This document shows, one piece after another, positions 7,330 through 16,339 of a DNA stretch of 35,709 nt (the stretch's first letter is position 1; each line of letters opens with the position of its first letter). The notes under the pieces were generated by a model, which was given only the letters and a program-made list of their open reading frames with translations, was not told the origin of the DNA and ran no database searches. The translations under genes and the position numbers were made by a program. The stretch comes from Fructobacillus evanidus (GTDB lineage: Bacteria; Bacillota; Bacilli; Lactobacillales; Lactobacillaceae): assembly GCF_963580165.1 (NCBI RefSeq), contig NZ_CAUZLM010000013.1, forward strand, positions 1 through 35,709. Reading direction: 5' to 3'.

Positions 7330-7425
7330 TTGTCGCCATTTTGTTTTTAAAATTATGATAAGAAGGCCCACAAGACTAATTTTCCCGGCAAATCAGCTTG
7401 GCTCTCGCCACGCTGATTTTTACTT
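7330..7425 (+). ncRNA. possible small RNA between the atp terminator and LysM gene
   Basis: On the plus strand TTGTCG (7330-7335), 18 bases and TATGAT (7354-7359) resemble a promoter. About 25 bases later AAATCAGC (7390-7397) pairs with GCTGATTT (7412-7419), with an inner TGGC/GCCA stem, followed by TTTTACTTTT. There is no protein-coding frame. The rest of the 216-base gap carries the LysM ribosome site. This is a weak inference. Confidence 0.25.
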
Positions 7426-7432
7426 TTAAGAC

Positions 7433-7462
7433 AAAAAAAGGAGTTAGCCAACAGCTAACTCC
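7433..7462 (-). terminator. terminator of the atp operon
   Basis: GGAGTTAGC (7440-7448) and GCTAACTCC (7454-7462) form a 9-bp stem with a 5-base loop, followed on the minus strand by seven T. It lies just after atpC. Confidence 0.9.
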
Positions 7463-7472
7463 CTTTTTGATT

Positions 7473-7916
7473 TTAACGACCTGAGCGAATTGAAGCAACA
7501 TGAATACGGTTAACGGCACGCATCAAAGCGACACGAGCCATATCCATTTCGTGTTGATTCTTAACCTCTTGTGCGTGGTTCAAACGCGCTTGCGCACGTT
7601 CTTTGGCACTTTCGGCACGGTTCACATCGATATTATCAGCAGTTTCCGCACTGTCGGCGATAACCGTCAACAGATTATTAGAAAACTCAGCCACGCCACC
7701 GTTAACGGCGAGTGACTTTTCTTGCTGGTCTTTTTTAACCAACATTTCGTCAATGGCCATGGCGGCCAAAATTGGTTCATGGCCGGCCATAATTCCAAGT
7801 TGTCCACCCTGTGTGTTAATCACAGCAATTTCAACTTGGTCTTGGTCGTAGACTTGGCCTTCAGGGGTCACAATCTTAACTGTGATTCCCCGTGAGCTTG
7901 TTTCTTCATCAGCCAT
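7473..7916 (-). CDS. atpC: F0F1 ATP synthase subunit epsilon
   Basis: This 147-residue subunit belongs to the central stalk of F1, coupling rotor and catalytic head and able to inhibit hydrolysis. It shows the beta-sandwich domain (VKIVTPEGQVYDQDQVEIAVINTQGGQLGIMAGHEPILAAM) and a C-terminal helical hairpin (ESAKERAQARLNHAQEV...ALMRAVNRI). The ATG at 7916 follows AAGGGGG. It is the last gene of the operon, 11 bases after atpD and just ahead of the terminator. Confidence 0.97.
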   Translation of the reverse strand: MADEETSSRGITVKIVTPEGQVYDQDQVEIAVINTQGGQLGIMAGHEPILAAMAIDEMLVKKDQQEKSLAVNGGVAEFSNNLLTVIADSAETADNIDVNRAESAKERAQARLNHAQEVKNQHEMDMARVALMRAVNRIHVASIRSGR

Positions 7917-7927
7917 GGATTACCCCC

Positions 7928-9328
7928 TTATTGGGCCATCGTCTTGGCCTTATCAACCACTTGTTCGATAGCGCCGACGTTACGGAAGGCATCTTCAGGC
8001 AAGTTATCATACTGACCGTTCAAGATTTCCTTAAATGAGCGAACAGTTTCTGAAACAGGAACATATTCACCCTTCACACCAGTAAAGGTTTCCGCAACTG
8101 AGAATGGTTGTGACAAGAAGAATTGAATACGACGAGCACGGTTAACAGTAACCTTCTCTTCGTCTGACAATTCATCCATACCCAAAATTGCAATAATATC
8201 TTGCAATTCACGGTAACGTTGCAAAGTCCGTTGCACTTCAGTGGCAACTTCGTAGTGCTCTTGACCAACAACTTGTGGGTCCAAAGCTGAAGAAGTTGAT
8301 GCCAAAGGATCAACGGCAGGATAAATACCCTGTTGTGTCAATGAACGTTCCAAGTTGGTTGTGGCATCCAAGTGGGCGAAAGTCGTTGCAGGTGCGGGGT
8401 CGGTATAATCATCGGCTGGCACATAAACGGCTTGGATTGAAGTAACGGCACCCTTCTTAGTAGAAGTGATTCGTTCTTGCAAACGGCCCATTTCAGAAGC
8501 CAACGTTGGCTGGTAACCAACGGCTGAAGGAATACGACCCAAAAGGGCAGAAACTTCAGATCCAGCTTGCGTGAAACGGTAGATGTTATCGATAAAGAGC
8601 AAAACGTCCTTACCTTCGTTATCACGGAATGATTCGGCCATTGTCAAACCAGTCAAGGCAACACGCATACGTGCACCAGGAGGTTCGTTCATCTGTCCAT
8701 AAACCATGGCAGTTTGCTTCAAAACGCCAGAGTCCTTCATTTCGTGGTACATGTCATTACCTTCACGGGTACGTTCCCCGACACCAGTAAAGACAGAAAT
8801 ACCATTATGCCCTTGGGCAATGTTGTGGATCAATTCTTGGATCAGAACAGTCTTTCCAACCCCGGCTCCACCGAAGAGCCCAATCTTTCCACCACGGATA
8901 TATGGTGCCAGGAGGTCAATAACCTTGATTCCTGTTTCCAAAATCTCCGTTGAAGTTGCAAGTTCATCAAATTCAGGGGCATCACGGTGAATTGGGTGGC
9001 GTACGACTGAAGAGTCGATGGCACCTGCATTATCCACTGGTTCACCCAAGACGTTGAAAACTCGACCCAAAGTAGCTTCCCCTACGGGAACTTCAATGGG
9101 CTTACCGGTATCGGTCACGGCCATGCCGCGTTGCAATCCATCAGTTGAGTCCATGGCGATGGTACGGACAACACCGTTTCCCAAAGCCAAAGAAACTTCA
9201 ACCGTCAATGTTTTGTCAGATCCCAAATCAACCAACAAGGCGTTGTTGATTTCAGGAACAACTTGCCCTTCTTCAAAGGCAACATCAACAACTGGACCGA
9301 TCACTTGTACGACTTTTCCAGTAGTCAT
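7928..9328 (-). CDS. atpD: F0F1 ATP synthase subunit beta
   Basis: The catalytic subunit of F1, 466 residues. The Walker A motif is GGAGVGKT, Walker B is LLFIDNIYRF, and ALLGRIPSAVGYQPTL is the beta-subunit signature around the catalytic site. In fermentative LAB the complex mainly hydrolyses ATP to pump protons out for pH homeostasis. It is preceded by GAAAGGA and follows atpG after a 63-base gap that contains a hairpin. Confidence 0.99.
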   Translation of the reverse strand: MTTGKVVQVIGPVVDVAFEEGQVVPEINNALLVDLGSDKTLTVEVSLALGNGVVRTIAMDSTDGLQRGMAVTDTGKPIEVPVGEATLGRVFNVLGEPVDNAGAIDSSVVRHPIHRDAPEFDELATSTEILETGIKVIDLLAPYIRGGKIGLFGGAGVGKTVLIQELIHNIAQGHNGISVFTGVGERTREGNDMYHEMKDSGVLKQTAMVYGQMNEPPGARMRVALTGLTMAESFRDNEGKDVLLFIDNIYRFTQAGSEVSALLGRIPSAVGYQPTLASEMGRLQERITSTKKGAVTSIQAVYVPADDYTDPAPATTFAHLDATTNLERSLTQQGIYPAVDPLASTSSALDPQVVGQEHYEVATEVQRTLQRYRELQDIIAILGMDELSDEEKVTVNRARRIQFFLSQPFSVAETFTGVKGEYVPVSETVRSFKEILNGQYDNLPEDAFRNVGAIEQVVDKAKTMAQ

Positions 9329-9352
9329 CGTTGTTTCCTTTCAAATTCAAAG

Positions 9353-9377
9353 CTTTGCTGCATAAAAATCAGCAAAG
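9353..9377 (-). other. hairpin in the atpG-atpD intercistronic gap
   Basis: CTTTGCTG (9353-9360) and CAGCAAAG (9370-9377) form a perfect 8-bp stem with a 9-base loop in the 63-base gap between atpG and atpD. No T run follows, so it is more likely an mRNA stability or processing element than a terminator. Confidence 0.4.
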
Positions 9378-9391
9378 ATGCTGCGATTAGC

Positions 9392-10303
9392 TTATTCCAA
9401 AGCAACCAAACCACCAGTAATTTCGGTGATTTCAGTCGTGATTTGTGCTTGACGCGCACGGTTATATTGCAAACCAAGCGTACCAATCAAATCGTCAGCT
9501 GAATCGGTTGCCGATGACATCGCCGTTGATGATGCGGCATGTTCCGCCGTTTTGGCATCCAATACGGCTTCAAAAACCAATGATTGGATGTATTGTGGCA
9601 AAACCACGTTCAAAACTGCAGTTGAATCAGGTTCGGAATCATAGGCTGATTGAACATCAAAGTCCGCTGCCACGTGTTCGTGACTATCATCCATGTCTTC
9701 CAAAATATCCTTTGTCAATGGCAGCAATTGCGTGTTACGTTGCTCTGACTCCAAACGGTTCACAAAGTGATTGTAAACCAAGTGCAATGAGTCAAAGGCT
9801 TCCGCTTCATACAATGAAATCACCGTCTTTAACAGTTGGCGAATTTCATTGAAGGTTGGGACATCGGAAATACCGCGGTGTTCCAAGGCAATTGAGAAGC
9901 CACGTTGCTTATAGAAATCAGCTCCGTTACCACCAATTGCTAGGATCACAGTATTTTCTTTGGTTAAGTTGTGCTTTTCCATCAAGGCATTGGTTTCCTT
10001 GATGATGTTGGCGTTATAAGACCCAACTAAACCTCGGTCTGAGGTCACAAGCAAGATTCCTGTCTTCTTTACCGGCCGCTTTGCAACCATTGGTAAATGA
10101 GCAGAATCGACATTGTCCAACACGTGCGCCTCAATTAAGTGACCCACAACTGCCTTCAAACGGTTAGCATATTCATGATAACCAGTGGCCGAATTTTGAA
10201 TCTTGCTTAGCTTTGCAGTTGAAACCAACTGCATTGCGGCTGTAATCTGCCGAGTCTTTTTTGTTGAGCCAATTCGCCGTTTAATATCTTGTAAAGAAGC
10301 CAT
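9392..10303 (-). CDS. atpG: F0F1 ATP synthase subunit gamma
   Basis: The rotating shaft of F1, 303 residues. The N-terminal MASLQDIKRRIGSTKKTRQITAAM and the C-terminal coiled-coil segment YNRARQAQITTEITEI are the conserved ends that form the axle in the alpha3-beta3 ring. The length is slightly above the Bacillus form because of an acidic insert near residues 195-225. AAAGGAGG precedes the ATG. It sits 11 bases after atpA. Confidence 0.98.
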   Translation of the reverse strand: MASLQDIKRRIGSTKKTRQITAAMQLVSTAKLSKIQNSATGYHEYANRLKAVVGHLIEAHVLDNVDSAHLPMVAKRPVKKTGILLVTSDRGLVGSYNANIIKETNALMEKHNLTKENTVILAIGGNGADFYKQRGFSIALEHRGISDVPTFNEIRQLLKTVISLYEAEAFDSLHLVYNHFVNRLESEQRNTQLLPLTKDILEDMDDSHEHVAADFDVQSAYDSEPDSTAVLNVVLPQYIQSLVFEAVLDAKTAEHAASSTAMSSATDSADDLIGTLGLQYNRARQAQITTEITEITGGLVALE

Positions 10304-10314
10304 GTTGCCTCCTT

Positions 10315-11829
10315 TTATTGGTCAACTGAGCCAGCAAAGCCATCCTTAAAGCTCTTCACTGCAGCATCCATCTTAGATTCATCAGGCAAGTTCTTTGTCG
10401 TCACGATTTCGTCCAACAAGTCCTTCTGACTAGCATCCAAGTATGAAACGAATTCATCTTGGAAGCGTTGCAAATCTTCGATTGCCACGTCATCCAAGAA
10501 GCTGTGTGTCAAGGCATACAAGACAAAGACTTGATGCTGAACAGACATTGGCGCGTGCAAAGGTTGCTTCAAGATTTCAACAGTGCGCTTTCCACGACCC
10601 AACTTAGCTTGCGTTGCCGCATCCAAGTCAGAACCGAATTGAGCAAAGGATTCCAATTCACGGAAGGAAGCCAAGTCCAAACGCAAAGTTCCAGAAACCT
10701 TCTTCATTGCCTTAATCTGGGCATCCCCTCCAACACGGGAAACAGATGTTCCGGCATCGATGGCAGGACGAATACCGGCATAGAATGAATCGGCATCCAA
10801 GAAAATCTGACCATCGGTGATTGAAATCACGTTGGTTGGGATATATGCAGAAACGTCACCACCCTGTGTTTCAATGATTGGCAAAGCAGTCATTGATCCA
10901 CCACCGAGTTCGTCTGACAACTTGGCTGCACGTTCAAGCAAACGTGAGTGCAAGTAGAAGACATCACCAGGGTAAGCTTCACGTCCAGGCGGACGACGCA
11001 AGATCAAAGATATCTCACGGTAGGCCGTTGCTTGCTTTGACAAGTCATCAAAGACAATCAAGACGTGCTTGCCGTTGTACATGAATTCTTCACCCATGGC
11101 TGCACCGGCATAAGGAGCCAAGTACAACAAAGCGGCAGCTTCAGATGGGCCAGCATTAACAACAATGGTGTAATCCATTGCGCCCATCTTCTTCAATGTT
11201 TCAACTTGTTCACGAACAGTTGAATCCTTTTGACCAATAGCGACATAAACAACAATCATGTCTTGGTCTTTTTGGTTCAAAATTGTGTCAATGGCAATTG
11301 AAGTCTTTCCAGTCTTACGATCACCAATGATCAATTCACGTTGTCCACGTCCGATTGGAACCAAGGCATCGATGGCCTTAATTCCAGTTTGCAAAGGTTC
11401 TGAAACGGACTTACGTTCCATGACACCAGGAGCCTTTACTTCGATTGGTCGTGTCTTCGTTGTTTTTAAGTCGCCTAATCCGTCAATTGGTTGTCCCAAT
11501 GCGTTGACGACGCGCCCGATAAGTTCTTCACCAACTGGCACTTCCATGATGTGTCCAGTTCGCTTAACTGTATCACCTTGGCGGATACCATCTGAACTAC
11601 CCAAAACGATAATTCCGACTTCGCTCTCTTCCAAGTTTTGGACCATTCCGAATTCGCCGTTTGTAAATTCGACCAATTCACCAGAAAGGGCATTTGCCAA
11701 ACCAGTAGCTCGTGCAATTCCATCTCCGATATAGGTAACAGTACCAATTTCTTCTACAGTCAGTTTTGTGTCGAACTTTTCGAGCTGCTGCTTAATTAAA
11801 GCAGAAATTTCTTCAGCTTGAATCGCCAT
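10315..11829 (-). CDS. atpA: F0F1 ATP synthase subunit alpha
   Basis: The non-catalytic nucleotide-binding subunit of F1, 504 residues, a normal length. Walker A is GDRKTGKT; the PPGREAYPGDVFYLHSRLLE block and the signature PAIDAGTSVSRVGG are visible. It alternates with beta in the F1 head and contacts delta at its N-terminus. GAGGAAAAGAC precedes the ATG; 12 bases separate it from atpH. Confidence 0.99.
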   Translation of the reverse strand: MAIQAEEISALIKQQLEKFDTKLTVEEIGTVTYIGDGIARATGLANALSGELVEFTNGEFGMVQNLEESEVGIIVLGSSDGIRQGDTVKRTGHIMEVPVGEELIGRVVNALGQPIDGLGDLKTTKTRPIEVKAPGVMERKSVSEPLQTGIKAIDALVPIGRGQRELIIGDRKTGKTSIAIDTILNQKDQDMIVVYVAIGQKDSTVREQVETLKKMGAMDYTIVVNAGPSEAAALLYLAPYAGAAMGEEFMYNGKHVLIVFDDLSKQATAYREISLILRRPPGREAYPGDVFYLHSRLLERAAKLSDELGGGSMTALPIIETQGGDVSAYIPTNVISITDGQIFLDADSFYAGIRPAIDAGTSVSRVGGDAQIKAMKKVSGTLRLDLASFRELESFAQFGSDLDAATQAKLGRGKRTVEILKQPLHAPMSVQHQVFVLYALTHSFLDDVAIEDLQRFQDEFVSYLDASQKDLLDEIVTTKNLPDESKMDAAVKSFKDGFAGSVDQ

Positions 11830-11841
11830 GTCTTTTCCTCA

Positions 11842-12384
11842 CTAACCTAGTAACTCTGCCCTCATTTTGGCAATCTTTGACTGCAATGAGCCGTCAATTA
11901 ACAACGACTTCGATTGCATTACCACGCCCCCAATAATGTCTTGATCGACTTTATAGGTTGCTTGGATTTTCTTTGCGCCACTTTGCTTCTTAAAAGCATT
12001 TGACAACCGCTCTTTTTGGTCTTCATCAGCTTCCACCGCTGTGGTGATGGTCACGGCTTGAATGCCCTGACTTTGCTGGTAAAGGTCAAAGAAACGATCA
12101 ACTACTGCAGGCAAATATGCGAAATGGTGGTGGGCCAAAAGAATTTTAACCAAGTTCACCACTGCATTATCTGCGCCTTGCGTCAGCGCATCAACTAACC
12201 CACCTTGGTCAGCATCAGAAATTGTCTGTGCTGTTAACAAAGAAGTTAATTTTGGTTCAGCGACAACCACTGAACGAATGGCTAGCAAGTCTGCACTAAT
12301 GTTTTCTAAAACATCGTGTTCGTCTGCACAAGCCAAGATTGCTTGGGCGTATTGGTTAACAATTTTTTCTTTTTGCTTGGCCAT
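11842..12384 (-). CDS. atpH: F0F1 ATP synthase subunit delta
   Basis: The peripheral-stalk connector joining the F1 head to the b subunits, 180 residues. The family's N-terminal helical bundle (YAQAILACADEHDVLENISADL) and the C-terminal DQDIIGGVVMQSKSLLIDGSLQSKIAKMR signature are seen. A TAAGGGGGG ribosome site precedes the ATG. It lies 9 bases after atpF in the standard order. Confidence 0.97.
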   Translation of the reverse strand: MAKQKEKIVNQYAQAILACADEHDVLENISADLLAIRSVVVAEPKLTSLLTAQTISDADQGGLVDALTQGADNAVVNLVKILLAHHHFAYLPAVVDRFFDLYQQSQGIQAVTITTAVEADEDQKERLSNAFKKQSGAKKIQATYKVDQDIIGGVVMQSKSLLIDGSLQSKIAKMRAELLG

Positions 12385-12393
12385 ACGCCCCCC

Positions 12394-12903
12394 TTACTGC
12401 TGGTCTAAGTCTGCCAAATAGGCATCAATCAAAGACCGCTGATCATCAGCAGATAAATTCTTTTGAATCAATTTAGATGCAATCGTTACAGACAAGTCTG
12501 CAACATCCTTCTTGGCAGAAGTCAACGCCTCAGTCTTCAACTGATCAGCATCATTTTCAGCTGCTTTACGTAAGCTTAAGGCCTGGTCATTAGCAGTCTT
12601 CAAGAGAGCTTCTGACTGATCCTTAGCTGATTTCTTAGCAGCGCTAATCACTTGACTGGCTTGGTCTTTTCCTTCAGCCAATTCCTGTTCGCGTTGTGCA
12701 GCCAACTTGGCTGCATCTTCGTTTGCCTTTTGGGCACTATCCAAATCGTTGTTAATTTTATCTGCACGTGCATCCAATGCCTTAGTTAAAGGACCGTAAG
12801 CAACGTGCTTCAAGATGACCATCAGAGTAAGGAAAGCGACGATAATGAAGACCATATCACCTAAAGGCATGGCCTTTGTCATTGATAGTGTTGGAACCAT
12901 CAT
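12394..12903 (-). CDS. atpF: F0F1 ATP synthase subunit b
   Basis: The peripheral-stalk membrane subunit, 169 residues. One N-terminal membrane helix (about residues 16-35, GDMVFIIVAFLTLMVILKHV) is followed by a long charged, alanine-rich coiled coil (DARADKINNDLDSAQKANED...) that dimerises and reaches delta. Two adjacent ATG codons (12903 and 12900) both fit GGGAGG; the first is given. The gap to atpE is 21 bases. Confidence 0.96.
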   Translation of the reverse strand: MMVPTLSMTKAMPLGDMVFIIVAFLTLMVILKHVAYGPLTKALDARADKINNDLDSAQKANEDAAKLAAQREQELAEGKDQASQVISAAKKSAKDQSEALLKTANDQALSLRKAAENDADQLKTEALTSAKKDVADLSVTIASKLIQKNLSADDQRSLIDAYLADLDQQ

Positions 12904-12924
12904 TTTTTCCTCCCTCTGGGACTA

Positions 12925-13152
12925 TTACTTGTTGATAAGTGTGAAGGCCATACCCAAAACGATAATTGGTGTGGCTTCAGCCAAGGCCAATCCCAAGAAG
13001 GCACGTGACAAAAGCTTGTTAGCCAATTCAGGTTGGCGAGACATTCCAGCTAAGAACTGTGAGTACATCACACCGACCCCGATACCACCACCGATGGCAG
13101 ATCCCGCAAAGGCAATCCCGGCTGCGATTACGCCTAAGTTGTGTAAATCCAT
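12925..13152 (-). CDS. atpE: F0F1 ATP synthase subunit c
   Basis: The rotor-ring proteolipid, 75 residues: two membrane helices with a polar RQPE loop (residues 39-42). The glycine-rich first helix (AIGGGIGVGV) and the proton-carrying Glu59 in helix 2 (LALAEATPI) are visible; Glu without a Na-binding pattern suggests protons. Several copies are needed per complex. It has a strong AAAGGAG site and an unusually long, structured 102-base spacer from atpB. Confidence 0.98.
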   Translation of the reverse strand: MDLHNLGVIAAGIAFAGSAIGGGIGVGVMYSQFLAGMSRQPELANKLLSRAFLGLALAEATPIIVLGMAFTLINK

Positions 13153-13254
13153 TGTAATTCTCCTTTAATGCTAAAACGCTCCGCGTTTTTTTCTTTCGGT
13201 TTGGATGATAACGCTCCCGCGTGTGGCCTAACGCTGTGCCAGACCAAGTCAATC
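13153..13254 (-). promoter_or_regulatory. structured atpB-atpE spacer with AACGCT repeats
   Basis: This 102-base spacer is far longer than the 9-21 bases separating the following atp genes. Read on the plus strand, AACGCT occurs three times (near 13172, 13209 and 13230), the first two followed by CCGCG or CCCGCG. AAAACGC-TCC-GCGTTTT forms a tight hairpin near 13170-13186. It may affect mRNA processing or help raise subunit c translation; this is inference. Confidence 0.35.
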
Positions 13255-13977
13255 CTATTCATTGCCAGATAACTGAGCCGTAAAGACAGCAGTCAACATG
13301 ACAAAGACATAGGCTTGAATTCCACCAATTAGTAGTGAGAATCCCTGCCATGCAATTTCCAATGGGAAGGCTAGGATAATCCAGAACCCGTTTAGGTGAG
13401 TTCCCCAAGCCATGCTTGCAAGCAAATTGAGCATCAATTCGCCGGCAAAGATATTTCCAAAGAGCCGCAAAGCAAGCGTCAAGAAGTTCGTAAACTGCTC
13501 AACCACATTCAAAGGAAACATCGCAACATAGGGTTCGAAGAACATGTTCTTCAGATAGCCACCCAAACCAAGTGTCTTCACACCTGTTCCGTGGGCAAGC
13601 ATCAACGACATAATCGCCAATGTAAAGGCAAATAATGGGTCAGCTGTTGGCGACTTAACATAAGTAACGCCATTACCCATCTTAACTTGCAACAGCAAGC
13701 CCATCTCGTTTGCAACAATCAAAAACAAGAAAAGGGTGAAGGAATAGAGACCGAATTGTCGGGCCAAATTGGCCGGCAACTGGTCGCCTAAGATTCCGCG
13801 AACGAAATCTAAGACATACTCAATTGCGTTCTGCCCTCGGCTTGGACGAATACCCACTTTTCGAGTCATCAAAACCGCTACCAAGACCACGATTGACATT
13901 GCCAAAAGCGTTGAAATAATCGTTGTCCAGTTAAAGGTCAAACCCAACAAAGTAAAGGTTGATGTTGGTTCATCCAT
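13255..13977 (-). CDS. atpB: F0F1 ATP synthase subunit a
   Basis: The membrane stator that forms the two proton half-channels against the c ring, 240 residues with about five to six helices. The conserved block LALRLFGNIFAGELML holds the essential arginine; FGLYSFTLFLFLIVANEMGLLL and AFPLEIAWQGFSLLIGGIQAYVF are further family segments. The ATG at 13977 is chosen because AAAGGAG lies just upstream; a longer in-frame extension has no ribosome site. It is first in the operon; no atpI gene precedes it. Confidence 0.97.
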   Translation of the reverse strand: MDEPTSTFTLLGLTFNWTTIISTLLAMSIVVLVAVLMTRKVGIRPSRGQNAIEYVLDFVRGILGDQLPANLARQFGLYSFTLFLFLIVANEMGLLLQVKMGNGVTYVKSPTADPLFAFTLAIMSLMLAHGTGVKTLGLGGYLKNMFFEPYVAMFPLNVVEQFTNFLTLALRLFGNIFAGELMLNLLASMAWGTHLNGFWIILAFPLEIAWQGFSLLIGGIQAYVFVMLTAVFTAQLSGNE

Positions 13978-14047
13978 CGATTTTCTCCTTTCTAAAGAAC
14001 TTATTTTGATGCAAGGCGTTGGGCGCACTCCTCAAAATATATCCCCA

Positions 14048-14076
14048 ATAATACTCGTCAAAGTTCTCAAATACAA
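14048..14076 (-). promoter_or_regulatory. atp operon promoter
   Basis: TTGTAT (14071-14076), a 17-base spacer and TATTAT (14048-14053) on the minus strand give a leader of about 65 bases before atpB. Confidence 0.55.
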
Positions 14077-14181
14077 GCAACTTTGTTGGAATTTCACAAC
14101 ATTTTTTATTTTGTTTTAATCGTAACCTAATTAAACAACAAAATGAGAAAAGTGTTGATAAAACTCCATTAAATCAGGACT

Positions 14182-15465
14182 TTAGCGGTCTGATTTTGCC
14201 ACTTTTGGCAAAACTAAATTCAGAACGATTCCTAGAACGGTTGCCAATGCGACGCCCGAGAAGTCTACTTGTGAACCAAGAGCCAAATGGAAGTTTCCAA
14301 TTCCAACAACCATGACTGGACCAGCAATCATCAAGTTCCGCTTTTGCCCATAATCAACTTTATTATCAACAATTACTTGCAAGCCGGCTGCCGCAATCAC
14401 ACCGTAAAGCATGAAACCAACACCACCGGTGACAGCACCAGGAACCGTTCCAATCAAAGCCGACAACTTGCCAATAAAAGCAAATCCAGCAGCTAAGACG
14501 GCCGCTCCACCGATTACCCAAACGGAATAAACACGTGAAAGTTGCATCACACCAATGTTTTCACCATAAGAGGTAACGGCTGGGCCACCAACCAAACCAG
14601 CAAAGACAGAGGCTGCCCCATCACCGGCTAATGTCTTATTTAATCCAGGATTTTCAAAGAAGTCCTGACCAGTAATTTTAGAAAGAACTAATAAGTGGCC
14701 TAAATGCTCCGATAAGGTCACCAAAACTAAGGGGGCCATGGTCAAGACAGCCATTGGATAAAAATGCCAGGAAAGACCGTTATGGCCGGAAAAGAGAAAA
14801 TCAAACTTTGGTAGCGCAAACCAGTGGGCACTAGCAACAGGACTCAGGTCCACTAAGCCAAGTGCCAAAGCCAACAAGTAACCGAAGATAATGCCAATTA
14901 ACACCGGAATTAGGCCTAAAAAGCCGCCAAGATACATATTAGCAAAAATCGTGATTAACAAAGTTGCGCCAGCAACTAGAAAGACCTTGATGTCATAGTG
15001 ACCATTAAGCTCCGTCGCTGATTGGGCTGCCGTAGCAGCCAATGAGAGACCAATCACCAAAATAACGGGTCCAACAACTTCTGGTGGAAAAATTTTATCA
15101 ATCCAAGCAGAACCAATCCGCCAAACAATCAAGGATATAATCAAGTAAACAATCCCAACTGAAACAACGCCCTGACCAACAGCAGGATAGCCAATGGTCT
15201 TCATCATCGAAGCCATTGGGATGATAAAGGCAAAAGAAGATCCCATATAAGCGGGAACCTTACCTTTAGTTGTTAGCAAGTGGATTAATGTTCCAACACC
15301 AGATGAAAAAAGGGCGACACCAGGATTTAAACCAACCAAAAGCGGCACTAAAATCGTCGCTCCAAACATTGAAAACAGATGTTGTAGTGACAACCCAATT
15401 AATTGAAAAAACGGAGGCCGTTCATGTAAGTCGTAAATCGGCTGCCTTTGCTGTTTTTCTTCCAT
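14182..15465 (-). CDS. uraA: uracil permease (NCS2 family)
   Basis: A 427-residue transporter of the nucleobase-cation symporter 2 family with about 14 helices. Near the N-terminus LHERPPFFQLIGLSLQHLFSMFGATILVPLLVGLNP is the typical UraA/PyrP opening; LVTLSEHLGHL and GGPAVTSYGENIGVM are the half-helix regions that contain the substrate-binding Glu residues. It imports uracil with protons for pyrimidine salvage. I see no PyrR-type binding loop in the short leader, which mainly contains the gpmA terminator, so expression may partly depend on read-through. A small hairpin overlaps the stop codon. Confidence 0.93.
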   Translation of the reverse strand: MEEKQQRQPIYDLHERPPFFQLIGLSLQHLFSMFGATILVPLLVGLNPGVALFSSGVGTLIHLLTTKGKVPAYMGSSFAFIIPMASMMKTIGYPAVGQGVVSVGIVYLIISLIVWRIGSAWIDKIFPPEVVGPVILVIGLSLAATAAQSATELNGHYDIKVFLVAGATLLITIFANMYLGGFLGLIPVLIGIIFGYLLALALGLVDLSPVASAHWFALPKFDFLFSGHNGLSWHFYPMAVLTMAPLVLVTLSEHLGHLLVLSKITGQDFFENPGLNKTLAGDGAASVFAGLVGGPAVTSYGENIGVMQLSRVYSVWVIGGAAVLAAGFAFIGKLSALIGTVPGAVTGGVGFMLYGVIAAAGLQVIVDNKVDYGQKRNLMIAGPVMVVGIGNFHLALGSQVDFSGVALATVLGIVLNLVLPKVAKSDR

Positions 15466-15495
15466 ATTTTTTACCTTTATCTAAAAAATCCTAAT

Positions 15496-15537
15496 AAAAA
15501 GCCCACCGGGGAAATCATCTTCCCAGACAGGCTTTTT
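15496..15537 (-). terminator. terminator after gpmA
   Basis: On the minus strand AAAAAGCCTGTCTGGGAA pairs with TTCCCCGGTGGGCTTTTT around a 6-base loop, with one mismatch and several G-U pairs. It separates gpmA from uraA. Confidence 0.8.
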
Positions 15538-15544
15538 GTTGACT

Positions 15545-16258
15545 TTATGCGCCCAACGTCTTCTTTGACTTGATTGACAAATCATCTGCCAAGTCATAAA
15601 CGATTGGTTGGCCGTTAGCAATTTCAAGGTTCAAGATGTCATCATCTGAAATCTTTTCCAAGTGCTTAGCCAAGGCACGCAATGAGTTTCCGTGAGCTGC
15701 GATCACAACGTTCTTGCCTTCTTCCAAGTCTTTCTTGATCTTGGCTTCGTAGAATGGCAATACTCGTTCCAAAGTAACCTTCAAGTTTTCACCCAATGGC
15801 AATTCTCCGAAAGGAACATCAGCGTAACGGGCGTCAAAGGCAGGATAAGTCTTACCCTGAACTTCAACTGTTTCTTCATAGTTTTCAAGCAATGGAGGCA
15901 AAACATCATATGAACGACGCCAGATGTGCACTTGGTCATCGCCCCACTTTTCAGCGGCTTCTGCCTTGTTTTGTCCTTGCAAAGCGCCATAGTGACGTTC
16001 GTTCAAACGCCATGACTTTTCTTCTGGGACGTACAATTGGCCAGCTTCTTCCAATGCGTAGTGCAAAGTAGTGATAGCACGTGTCAAAACAGAAGTATAA
16101 GCTTGGTCAAAAACCAACCCTTCTTCCTTCAAGAGAACCCCAGCTTGCTTAGCTTGGTCAATTCCCTTGTCAGACAACTTGGTGTCAATCCAACCATTAA
16201 AGAGGTTTAATGCGTTCCATTCACTTTGTCCGTGACGGATCAAAACTAATTTTGCCAT
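15545..16258 (-). CDS. gpmA: 2,3-bisphosphoglycerate-dependent phosphoglycerate mutase
   Basis: Interconverts 3- and 2-phosphoglycerate in lower glycolysis, 237 residues, the usual dPGM length. LIRHGQSEWN contains the phospho-histidine RHG motif; NERHYGALQG and IAAHGNSLRAL supply further active-site residues. The ATG at 16258 (MAKLVLIRHG) is chosen since AAAGGAG is 7 bases upstream; the ATG two codons earlier is too close and the longer extension has no support. It is monocistronic, with terminators on both sides. Confidence 0.97.
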   Translation of the reverse strand: MAKLVLIRHGQSEWNALNLFNGWIDTKLSDKGIDQAKQAGVLLKEEGLVFDQAYTSVLTRAITTLHYALEEAGQLYVPEEKSWRLNERHYGALQGQNKAEAAEKWGDDQVHIWRRSYDVLPPLLENYEETVEVQGKTYPAFDARYADVPFGELPLGENLKVTLERVLPFYEAKIKKDLEEGKNVVIAAHGNSLRALAKHLEKISDDDILNLEIANGQPIVYDLADDLSIKSKKTLGA

Positions 16259-16339
16259 TTCCATGCTCCTTTGATTATTACAATTAAGATTCCTTGCTAT
16301 TATACAACATTTGGTCTTTGAATTGAATTTATTCCAAAG

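Noticed and set aside
15466..15544. PyrR-type attenuator before uraA
   Set aside because: The hairpin there is adequately explained as the gpmA terminator and lacks the conserved PyrR-binding loop.
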